The position numbers and the translations under genes were made by a program. Shown one piece after another: positions 1-5,417 of a stretch of DNA of 7,150 nt; within the stretch, counting starts at the first letter, position 1; every line of letters starts with the position of its first letter. The stretch is taken from assembly GCA_013298485.1 (NCBI GenBank), contig JAAFHS010000123.1, positions 1 to 7,150 of the forward strand, given 5' to 3'. Source of the stretch: Rhodobacterales bacterium. Its GTDB lineage: Bacteria > Pseudomonadota > Alphaproteobacteria > Rhodobacterales > Rhodobacteraceae. Below the pieces are notes generated by a model, which was not told the origin of the DNA, did no database searches, and was given only the letters and a program-made list of their open reading frames with translations.

Positions 1-912
1 CTGACCCTTGCCCAGCTGTGGAACCTACTTGCGGGCTATGGCGGCCTTGTCAGCGTCGGCCAGCAGGCCTTTGTCGGCATCGGCGCCTATGCGATGTTCG
101 CGGGTGTCATCCTGTGGGGCTGGGACCCGGTGCCGGCCATCCTGTTGGGGGGTCTTGCCGCCCTGGCCCTGGCTATTCCCACCGCCTTCTTCGCCTTCCG
201 GCTGGCGGGTGCCTATTTCGCCATCGGCACCTGGGTGATCGCCGAGGTGACGCGCCTGATGGTCGCGCAGTGGAAAACCCTTGGCGGCGGCACCGGCACA
301 TCGCTGCCGCGTGAGGCGACGTCGGATGTGATGGGCGTTGATCTGATCCGCACCCTGTTCGATGTGCGCGCCGCCGCCGCCCGCGATATCCTCGCCTACT
401 GGCTTGCCCTCGCGCTTGCCGTCATCACCATCGCCGCGATCTATGCCCTGCTCCGCAACCGCATGGGCCTTGCCCTCGCCGCCGTGCGTGACAATACCGA
501 GGCCGCGCGCTCCGTTGGCGTCGATGCCCGCCGCATCAAATGGGCGGTCTTCCTGATCGCGGGCTTCATGACCGGCCTTGTCGGCGCGCTGATCTATGTC
601 CAGACCGCCCGCATCTCGCCCGATGCCGCGTTCAGCGTCACCGACTGGACCGCCTATGTCATCTTCATCGTCGTCATCGGCGGCATCGGGCGGATCGAAG
701 GGCCGATTGTCGGCATCATTGTGTTCTACGCGCTGCAGACGCTGCTGGCCGATTACGGATCATGGTATCTCATGACCCTTGGCCTGATCGCCCTCGCCGT
801 CATGCTGTTCGCCCCGCGCGGGCTCTGGGGCCTTCTGTCCGACCGGACGGGCCTGCAACTGTTCCCCGTCCAGCGCAGGCTGGTCGGGCTTGACCTTGAG
901 GGAGGGAAATGA
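1..912 (+). CDS. Branched-chain amino acid-type (HAAT family) ABC transporter permease, LivM-like, 5'-truncated
   Basis: This is the inner-membrane permease of a LivFGHMJ-type importer. The reading frame is open from the first base, so the N-terminus lies upstream; 303 codons remain of a protein usually about 320-430 aa long. Recognisable LivM signatures are the opening LAGYGGLVSVGQQAFVGIGA stretch, the cytoplasmic EAA loop at codons 156-180 (GLALAAVRDNTEAARSVGV), which contacts the LivG/LivF ATPases, and GGIGRIEGPIVG at about codons 227-238. Several hydrophobic segments separate them (roughly codons 22-42, 45-90, 129-151, 180-203, 217-250 and 255-275). The stop TGA (910-912) overlaps the start of the monooxygenase gene. 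That coupling suggests the cargo is the aromatic compound degraded by the downstream enzymes rather than an amino acid; the cargo is inference. Partner livH, livG, livF and binding-protein genes would be expected upstream. Confidence 0.93.
   Translation: MTLAQLWNLLAGYGGLVSVGQQAFVGIGAYAMFAGVILWGWDPVPAILLGGLAALALAIPTAFFAFRLAGAYFAIGTWVIAEVTRLMVAQWKTLGGGTGTSLPREATSDVMGVDLIRTLFDVRAAAARDILAYWLALALAVITIAAIYALLRNRMGLALAAVRDNTEAARSVGVDARRIKWAVFLIAGFMTGLVGALIYVQTARISPDAAFSVTDWTAYVIFIVVIGGIGRIEGPIVGIIVFYALQTLLADYGSWYLMTLGLIALAVMLFAPRGLWGLLSDRTGLQLFPVQRRLVGLDLEGGK
898..906 (+). promoter_or_regulatory. Ribosome binding site at the permease/monooxygenase junction
   Basis: The purine run GAGGGAGGG sits just before two consecutive ATG codons (909 and 912). 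Spacing from its left part favours ATG 909 and spacing from GGAGGG (901-906) favours ATG 912, so the start is uncertain by one codon. Either start overlaps the permease stop codon, which fits translational coupling. Confidence 0.6.
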
Positions 913-2654
913 TGGCAGATATCACGACACAGGTGCTGGTGATCGGCACAGGCCCCGCAGGCAGCGCCACCGCCGCCTTGCTGGCATCCTACGGTGTCGA
1001 CGTGATGGTGGTGAACCGCTACCGCTGGCTCGCCAATTCCCCCCGCGCCCATATCACCAACCAGCGCACGATGGAGGTCCTGCGCGATCTGGGGGCAGAG
1101 GTGGAGCATGAGGCCTATCTGCACGCGACCCCGAAAGAGCTGATGGGCAACAACATCTTCTGCACCTCGATTGCGGGCGAGGAACTGGGGCGGCTTGCCA
1201 CCTGGGGCACCGCCCCCGAATCCGCCGCCGAACACGCGCTGTCATCGCCCTGCGCGATGAACGATCTGCCCCAGACCTTCATGGAACCGCTGCTGTTCAA
1301 GACCGCCTGCGCGCGCGGGGCGCAAGGCCGGATGAGTTGCGAATACCTGTCCCATGTCCAGGATGCCGACGGCGTGACAGCCACGCTGCGCGACCGCCTG
1401 ACCGGGCATGACCTGACCGTGCGCGCGCAATATCTGGTGGGGGCGGATGGCGGCAATTCCCTTGTTGCCGAACATGCGGGCATCCCGCTGGAGGGGCAGA
1501 TGGGGATCGGCGGATCGATCAACCTGCTGTGCCGCATGGATCTGTCGCGCTATGTCGCGCACCGCCCGTCCGTCCTGTACTGGGTCATGCAGCCCGGATC
1601 GAACGTCGGCGGCATCGGCATGGGCGTCGTGCGCATGGTCAGACCCTGGAATGAATGGCTGATCAGCTGGGGCTATGACATCAGCCAGCCCCGCCCCGAA
1701 CTGACCGAGGATCAGGCCAAGGGTATCATCCGTCAGCTGGTGGGCGACCCCGACATCGCCATCGACCTGACCGCCATCAGCTATTGGACTGTGAATAACG
1801 TCTATGCCACCCACATGCAGAACGGCCGCGTCTTCGTGATGGGCGATGCCGCCCACCGGCATCCGCCCTCGAACGGCCTGGGTTCGAATACCTCAATTCA
1901 GGATGCCTTCAACCTGGCATGGAAGCTGTCGATGGTGCTGAAAGGTGAAGCAGGCCCTGCCCTTCTTGACAGCTATTCCGCCGAACGCGCGCCCATCGCC
2001 AAACAGATCGTCACCCGCGCCAACAAGTCGATCCCCGAATTCGGCCCGATCTTTGCCGCCCTTGGAATGGACGGCAGCTTTGATCACGACCGCATTCAGG
2101 CCAACATGGACGGGCGCTGCGACACCACACCCGCCGCCACCGCGCAGCGCGCGGCCCTGCGGCAGGCCATCGCCCATAAGAAGTACGAATTCGACGCCCA
2201 CGGGGTCGAGATGAACCAACGCTACCGCTCTGCCGCCATTGTCACCGACGGGCAGGCCGAACCGGCCTTTGCCCGCGATGCCGAACTGCACTATGCGCCC
2301 ACCACCTGGCCCGGCGCGCGCCTGCCGCATACTTGGGTCTACGACAAGGACGGCAACCGCCTGTCAACGCTTGATCTGTGCGGGCGCGGGCAGTTCACGC
2401 TGCTGACCGGCATCGGCGGCGAGGCCTGGGTGGACGCCGCCCGCGCCATGGGCATTCCGATCCGCACCCATGTCATCGGTCCGCGCCGTCCCGTCAACGA
2501 TCCCTCGGGCGACTGGGCCCGCGCGTCCGAAATTGCCGATGCGGGCTGCCTGCTGATCCGCCCCGATCACCACGTCTGCTGGCGCAGCCCCGACATGGTG
2601 GCTGATCCTGCCGCCGCACTGAACCGCGTCCTGACCACCATACTGGGGAAATGA
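909..2654 (+). CDS. FAD-dependent aromatic monooxygenase, TfdB (2,4-dichlorophenol 6-monooxygenase)/phenol hydroxylase family
   Basis: This is a 581-aa class A flavoprotein monooxygenase (FAD_binding_3, PheA/TfdB type). It should hydroxylate a phenolic ring ortho to an existing hydroxyl using NAD(P)H and O2. The N-terminal Rossmann motif is GTGPAG (residues 13-18), followed by RAHITNQRTMEVLRDLG from residue 46. The NAD(P)H/FAD motif GADG is at 178-181. The second FAD motif GDAAHRHPPSNGLGSNTSI starts at 312, with the typical QDAFNLAWKL following. The C-terminal part (from about 430) matches the thioredoxin-like tail of the family. Length fits TfdB (about 590-600 aa). Blocks such as HRPSVLYWV, GVVRMVRPWN and GVEMNQRY closely resemble TfdB as I recall it. 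The gene lies between the permease (overlapping) and the ring-cleavage dioxygenase (1-nt gap). Substrate is unproven: chlorophenol, resorcinol or another phenol leading to hydroxyquinol or a catechol are all possible. The start could be ATG 912. Confidence 0.92.
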   Translation: MMADITTQVLVIGTGPAGSATAALLASYGVDVMVVNRYRWLANSPRAHITNQRTMEVLRDLGAEVEHEAYLHATPKELMGNNIFCTSIAGEELGRLATWGTAPESAAEHALSSPCAMNDLPQTFMEPLLFKTACARGAQGRMSCEYLSHVQDADGVTATLRDRLTGHDLTVRAQYLVGADGGNSLVAEHAGIPLEGQMGIGGSINLLCRMDLSRYVAHRPSVLYWVMQPGSNVGGIGMGVVRMVRPWNEWLISWGYDISQPRPELTEDQAKGIIRQLVGDPDIAIDLTAISYWTVNNVYATHMQNGRVFVMGDAAHRHPPSNGLGSNTSIQDAFNLAWKLSMVLKGEAGPALLDSYSAERAPIAKQIVTRANKSIPEFGPIFAALGMDGSFDHDRIQANMDGRCDTTPAATAQRAALRQAIAHKKYEFDAHGVEMNQRYRSAAIVTDGQAEPAFARDAELHYAPTTWPGARLPHTWVYDKDGNRLSTLDLCGRGQFTLLTGIGGEAWVDAARAMGIPIRTHVIGPRRPVNDPSGDWARASEIADAGCLLIRPDHHVCWRSPDMVADPAAALNRVLTTILGK

Positions 2655-2655
2655 C

Positions 2656-3516
2656 ATGACCAACCTGAAACGCCCCTGGACCAAGTACCCCTACTTTGAG
2701 GAAGACACCTCGGCCGACGTCGTCCTGGCACGGATGGGGCCTGATACCGATGCGCGCCTGGCCCAGGTGATGACATCCGCCGTCAGACATCTGCATGCCT
2801 TTGTCAAAGAGGTCCGCCCCACCCATGCCGAATGGCTGACGGCGATCAAGTTCCTGACGGAAACCGGGCATATGTGCACCGATTGGCGGCAGGAATACAT
2901 CCTGCTGTCCGACACGCTCGGCGTCACCATGCTGATCGATGCGATCAACCACTCGCACGGGGATGGTGCGACCGAAAACACCATCCTTGGCCCTTTCTAT
3001 GTCGAAAACCCGCCGCACCGCCCAAACGGCTTCAATATCTGTCTCGATGGCAAGGGCGAACCTCTGTCGATCCGGGGCCGGGTTCTGGATACGGATGGCA
3101 ACCCGGTTGCCGGGGCCACGGTGGATGCCTGGCAGACCAATGATGAAGGCTTTTATGATGTGCAGCAAAAGGGCATCCAGCCCGACATGAACCTGCGCGG
3201 CGTCTTTACCACCGATGACGCCGGCGCATACTGGTTCCAGACGGCCAAGCCGCGCTACTATCCCATCCCGTTCGATGGTCCCGTGGGCCAGTTGCTGCGC
3301 GCCATGAAACGCGGGCCGAACCGCGCGGCCCATATCCACTTCATCGTCAAGGCCCCAGGGTATGAAGATGTCATCACCCATGTCTTCCCGCCCGATTGCC
3401 CCTATCTGGAAATGGACGCCGTCTTTGGCGTCAAAGAAACGCTGATCGGCGATTTCCGCAAAGTGGATGGCGGCTGGGCGCTGGATTGGGATTTCACCCT
3501 GGCAAGGGCCGCATGA
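2656..3516 (+). CDS. Intradiol ring-cleavage dioxygenase, probably hydroxyquinol 1,2-dioxygenase
   Basis: This 286-aa non-heme Fe(III) dioxygenase should cleave the ring between two adjacent hydroxyls. Residues about 30-100 form the helical dioxygenase N-terminal dimerisation domain (HLHAFVKEVRPTHAEW...). From ENTILGPFYVE (107-117) the beta-sandwich catalytic domain follows. The predicted iron ligands are Tyr167 (GFYDVQ), Tyr202 (RYYPIP), His226 and His228 (AAHIHF); the 24-residue Tyr-His spacing matches the family. The total length and the segments GPVGQLLRAMKRGPNRAAHIHF and DAVFGVKETL resemble hydroxyquinol 1,2-dioxygenases (about 285-295 aa) more than chlorocatechol enzymes (about 250-260 aa). 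If so, the product is maleylacetate (3-hydroxy-cis,cis-muconate). No muconate cycloisomerase lies nearby, which also argues against a plain catechol route. An RBS-like GGGGAA precedes the ATG, 1 nt after the monooxygenase stop. Catechol 1,2-dioxygenase activity remains possible. Confidence 0.9.
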   Translation: MTNLKRPWTKYPYFEEDTSADVVLARMGPDTDARLAQVMTSAVRHLHAFVKEVRPTHAEWLTAIKFLTETGHMCTDWRQEYILLSDTLGVTMLIDAINHSHGDGATENTILGPFYVENPPHRPNGFNICLDGKGEPLSIRGRVLDTDGNPVAGATVDAWQTNDEGFYDVQQKGIQPDMNLRGVFTTDDAGAYWFQTAKPRYYPIPFDGPVGQLLRAMKRGPNRAAHIHFIVKAPGYEDVITHVFPPDCPYLEMDAVFGVKETLIGDFRKVDGGWALDWDFTLARAA

Positions 3517-4337
3517 CCACACCCTGCATCATCTGCGTCGCGATCACCGGGTCACTGCCGACCAAGGCGAACAATCCGGCGGTGCCGATCACCATTGCCG
3601 AACAGATCGAATCGACCCATGCGGCGTTCGAGGCCGGGGCCACCATCGCGCATTGCCATGTGCGCGATGGTGAGGGGCGCCCCACATCCGACCCCGCCCG
3701 TTTTGCGGCGCTGATGGAAGGGTTGCGCAAACATTGCCCGGGCATGATCGTGCAATTTTCGACGGGCGGGCGGTCAGGTGCGGGGCAGGAACGGGGCGGC
3801 ATGCTGCCCCTGCGCCCCGACATGGCCAGTCTGACCGTGGGGTCGAACAACTTTCCCACCCGCGTCTATGAAAACCCGCCCGATCTGGTGGACTGGCTGG
3901 CGTCCGAGATGCTGACATACAATGTGAAGCCCGAGGTGGAGGCGTTTGATCTGTCCCACATCGTGCAGGCCGCCGCGATGGCGCGGGATGGCCGCCTGAA
4001 GGGCCCGCTTTACGTGCAGTTCGTGATGGGTGTAAAAAATGCGATGCCTGCGGATGAGCGGATCTTTGATTTCTACATCGAAACGCTGGCCCGCCTTGCG
4101 CCGGATGCGCAGTGGTGTGCGGCAGGCATCGGGGCCGCGCAGTACACGATCAACGAATGGTCCATCGCCAAGGGCGGCCATACCCGCACGGGCCTGGAAG
4201 ACAACGTGCGCATTGACCGCGACAGGCTGGCCCCGTCCAACGCCGCCCTCGTGACCCGCGCGACCGATCTCTGCGCCCGCTACAACCGCCCCGTCGCCAC
4301 ATGGCAACAGGCCCGGGCGATCCTGGGGCTGGCGTAG
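3513..4337 (+). CDS. BKACE (DUF849) beta-keto acid cleavage enzyme
   Basis: This 274-aa TIM-barrel, Zn-dependent enzyme belongs to the family founded by Kce of lysine fermentation. It catalyses 3-keto acid + acetyl-CoA -> acetoacetate + acyl-CoA. The metal-binding HCH motif is His47/His49 (AHCHVRD), with Glu229 as third ligand in RTGLED and Arg225 and Asp230 beside it. Ser83 (QFSTGG) and Thr108 also match the family. At the position of Kce Glu14, which I recall as contacting the substrate amine, this protein has Ser14 (ITGSLPTK); that argues for a non-amino substrate. The start at 3513 is chosen because its ATGA overlaps the dioxygenase stop, AAGGG lies 4 nt upstream, and the family N-terminus begins here; an upstream in-frame ATG at 3396 would run through the dioxygenase gene. 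Context suggests 3-oxoadipate or maleylacetate as substrate (inference). It is the last gene of the operon. Confidence 0.92.
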   Translation: MTTPCIICVAITGSLPTKANNPAVPITIAEQIESTHAAFEAGATIAHCHVRDGEGRPTSDPARFAALMEGLRKHCPGMIVQFSTGGRSGAGQERGGMLPLRPDMASLTVGSNNFPTRVYENPPDLVDWLASEMLTYNVKPEVEAFDLSHIVQAAAMARDGRLKGPLYVQFVMGVKNAMPADERIFDFYIETLARLAPDAQWCAAGIGAAQYTINEWSIAKGGHTRTGLEDNVRIDRDRLAPSNAALVTRATDLCARYNRPVATWQQARAILGLA

Positions 4338-4392
4338 GACGGGAGAGGGTTTGATTGAACCAAACCGCGCCCTGTTTGGCCACAGTGCCTTT

Positions 4393-4435
4393 GAAACCGC
4401 CTGATGGAACGTCCAGTGGACGTTCCATCGGTTTC
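4393..4435. repeat. Long inverted repeat (hairpin)
   Basis: GATGGAACGTCCA (4403-4415) and TGGACGTTCCATC (4417-4429) are perfect reverse complements around a single G at 4416. The outer arms GAAACC (4393-4398) and GGTTTC (4430-4435) extend the stem after a 4-nt bulge (GCCT, 4399-4402), and T4392/A4436 could add another pair. No T-tract follows on plus and no clear one on minus, so it is not a standard intrinsic terminator. As DNA, the 27-bp dyad could be a protein-binding site; as RNA, a very stable stem. Confidence 0.8.
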
Positions 4436-4436
4436 A

Positions 4437-4465
4437 TTGCCCATAAGCCGTAAGGCGTTGGGCAA
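4437..4465. repeat. Hairpin with GTAA tetraloop
   Basis: TTGCCCA (4437-4443) pairs with TGGGCAA (4459-4465). Inside, GCC (4447-4449) pairs with GGC (4454-4456) around GTAA, a GNRA-class tetraloop on the plus strand. The internal loop is TAA opposite GT. It abuts the preceding long hairpin directly, so the two could stack coaxially. Confidence 0.6.
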
Positions 4466-4473
4466 GGGATGTG

Positions 4474-4503
4474 GGGCAGCAGACAATTCTCTCCAATCTG
4501 CCC
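4474..4503. repeat. Short inverted repeat inside the structured element
   Basis: GGGCAG (4474-4479) is complementary to CTGCCC (4498-4503) with an 18-nt loop. On its own this is weak. It is listed because it falls exactly between the third hairpin and the right closing arm of the larger nested structure. Confidence 0.35.
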
Positions 4504-4684
4504 GCGACTGCCTGGCCGGGCGCGGTTTCGCGCCTGCCAAGGGGCGGCAACTGTGTTGACGGACAAATCTGCCAAGACGGGCACAGCCGCGTTTCCCCAA
4601 AGCCTCATCCCGTTCTGGGACGGGCAATCTGCCCATCGGGGCTGCACGCCCGCAAAGCGTTAACAAGACCTTAAAACAGGCCCG

Positions 4685-4711
4685 AAAAAATATATCAACA
4701 TTTTGATATAT
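4685..4711 (-). terminator. Possible AT-rich intrinsic terminator for the Tag gene
   Basis: On the minus strand, ATATATCAA and TTGATATAT form a perfect 9-bp stem with a 4-nt loop (plus-strand arms 4690-4698 and 4703-4711), followed at once by a run of six T (plus A4685-A4690). It lies about 30-50 nt past the Tag stop, the right place for its terminator. The stem has only two G-C pairs, so strength is doubtful. The same dyad could instead be an operator-like site; a TATAAT hexamer on the plus strand (4709-4714) overlaps its right arm, without a -35 partner. Confidence 0.4.
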
Positions 4712-4725
4712 AATATAAATCTTTG

Positions 4726-4745
4726 AAATTGACAGCCGTCAATTT
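4726..4745. repeat. Inverted repeat over the Tag stop codon
   Basis: AAATTGAC (4726-4733) and GTCAATTT (4738-4745) form a perfect 8-bp dyad with loop AGCC. The Tag stop codon (plus 4739-4741) lies in the right arm. It may help 3'-end formation together with the neighbouring AT-rich hairpin. No strong T-tract follows on either strand. Confidence 0.45.
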
Positions 4746-5326
4746 TCCCGTCGCATCGCCCCCACGACGGCATGTTGCGGGCAGGTCACCAGATGATCAT
4801 TCACCAGCCCGCAGGCCTGCATGAACGCATAGACAATCGTCGGGCCGCAGAAATTGAATCCGTCCTTCTTCAGCTGCTTTGACATCGCCGTCGAGATATC
4901 GGTCGCCGCCTGCACCTCTGCCATGCTGCGCAGCCGGTTCTGGATCGGCACGCCGCCCACGAACCGCCAGATGTAATCCGCAAACGGCTCTGTCTTCTGG
5001 ATCCGCAGATAGGCTTGCGCCGATGTGATCGTCCCCGCGATCTTGCCCCGGTGCCGCACGATGCCGGGATCGGCCAGCAGGCGCGTAACCTCCGCCTCGC
5101 CCCACCCGGCAATCACTTCAGGGTGGAACCCTTCGAATGCCGCACGGAACGACTCGCGCTTGCGCAGGATGGTGATCCAGCTCAGCCCCGCCTGAAATCC
5201 ATCAAGGATCAGCTTTTCCCACAGCGCCCGGCTGTCGTATTCGGGCACACCCCAATCGGTGTCGTGGTAATGGACGTAAAGCGGATCATCGCCGCACCAC
5301 GGACACCGCCCCGCCCCCTGATCCAT
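4739..5326 (-). CDS. tag: DNA-3-methyladenine glycosylase I
   Basis: This 195-aa base-excision repair enzyme removes 3-methyladenine from alkylated DNA in the cytoplasm. It is near full length for the family (E. coli Tag, 187 aa). The Zn-snap ligands of E. coli Tag (Cys4, His17, His175, Cys179) correspond to Cys8, His21, His178 and Cys182 here. The core motifs HDTDWGVPE, GFQAGLSWITILRKRE, IVRHRGKI and FMQACGLVNDH are all present. The base-contacting Glu38 of E. coli Tag is replaced by Asp42 (LILDGFQAGLSW), a conservative change that I regard as a lineage variant. Tyr20 and Trp50 match Tyr16 and Trp46. Upstream of the ATG the minus strand reads GGGGGCGGGC, a G-rich but imperfect RBS. It stands alone, convergent with the aromatic operon and divergent from the EAL gene. 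Confidence 0.96.
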   Translation of the reverse strand: MDQGAGRCPWCGDDPLYVHYHDTDWGVPEYDSRALWEKLILDGFQAGLSWITILRKRESFRAAFEGFHPEVIAGWGEAEVTRLLADPGIVRHRGKIAGTITSAQAYLRIQKTEPFADYIWRFVGGVPIQNRLRSMAEVQAATDISTAMSKQLKKDGFNFCGPTIVYAFMQACGLVNDHLVTCPQHAVVGAMRREN

Positions 5327-5417
5327 GCCCGCCCCCGACTAGATTGCATTCGCGCCAAATGCGAAATTTCATCACCCGTTTACCCCCCTGCCCCCATCCT
5401 GTCTATCGGGCGGGAAC
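5327..5417. promoter_or_regulatory. Divergent promoter region between tag and the EAL gene
   Basis: These 91 bp must carry the 5' signals for both genes. Two overlapping dyads lie at 5346-5365: GCATT (5346-5350) with AATGC (5358-5362), and TTCGC (5349-5353) with GCGAA (5361-5365). They could be an operator, but the arms are only 5 bp. The part nearest the EAL gene is C-rich and ends in GGGCGGGAAC, a plausible RBS for ATG 5418. No convincing -35/-10 pair was found. Confidence 0.4.

Larger units (their letters stand above)
4362..4528. other. Candidate structured element: nested inverted repeats closed by an interrupted 20-bp stem
   Basis: AAACCGCGCCC (4362-4372) is the exact reverse complement of 4518-4528. 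After a 5-nt bulge, GGCCA (4378-4382) pairs with TGGCC (4513-4517). CAGT (4383-4386) then pairs with ACTG (4507-4510), opposite a 2-nt bulge. Enclosed between these arms are hairpins at 4393-4435, 4437-4465 and 4474-4503. The layout resembles a folded RNA with a multi-way junction or a MITE/REP-like repeat. Strand and function are unknown. The right arm also has a competing local hairpin at 4519-4534. Confidence 0.45.
4338..4738. other. Non-coding gap between convergent gene ends, rich in inverted repeats
   Basis: These 401 bp separate the BKACE stop from the Tag stop. Open frames here have no recognisable protein signature or start context. The left three-fifths is GC-rich and full of dyads (entered separately). 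A small one right after the operon is GGTTTG (4348-4353) with CAAACC (4361-4366), which competes with CCAAAC (4360-4365) pairing GTTTGG (4374-4379). Further right are weak hairpins: GGCGCG/CGCGCC (4519-4534), CCCGT/ACGGG (4609-4624) and GGGCA/TGCCC (4622-4634). From about 4683 the composition flips to strongly AT-rich. I see no clear GC stem plus T-tract terminator for the plus-strand operon. Confidence 0.75.

Noticed and set aside
3396..3512. Upstream ATG extension of the BKACE gene by 39 codons
   Set aside because: It would lie entirely inside the dioxygenase coding region, and the translated extension does not resemble the family N-terminus. ATG 3513 has an RBS and a stop/start overlap.
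2494..3522. 342-codon open frame on the minus strand opposite the dioxygenase gene
   Set aside because: Shadow of a GC-rich gene. The plus strand encodes a complete dioxygenase with all iron ligands, and the antisense translation shows no family signature.
4393..4435. Intrinsic terminator of the aromatic operon
   Set aside because: The stem is long and stable, but CATTGCCC rather than a T-run follows on plus, so a standard Rho-independent terminator is not supported.
4150..4647. 165-codon minus-strand open frame through the intergenic region
   Set aside because: It overlaps the end of the BKACE gene and its sequence is dictated by the inverted repeats; no start context or protein signature.
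4729..4734. Perfect TTGACA (-35 consensus) on the plus strand
   Set aside because: No -10-like hexamer 16-18 bp downstream; it would point into tag antisense and is part of the dyad over the tag stop codon.
4739..5326. Loss of the catalytic acidic residue in Tag (Glu38 -> Asp42)
   Set aside because: The change is conservative, the surrounding motif is intact, and I believe the Asp form is common in alphaproteobacterial homologues; not evidence of inactivation.
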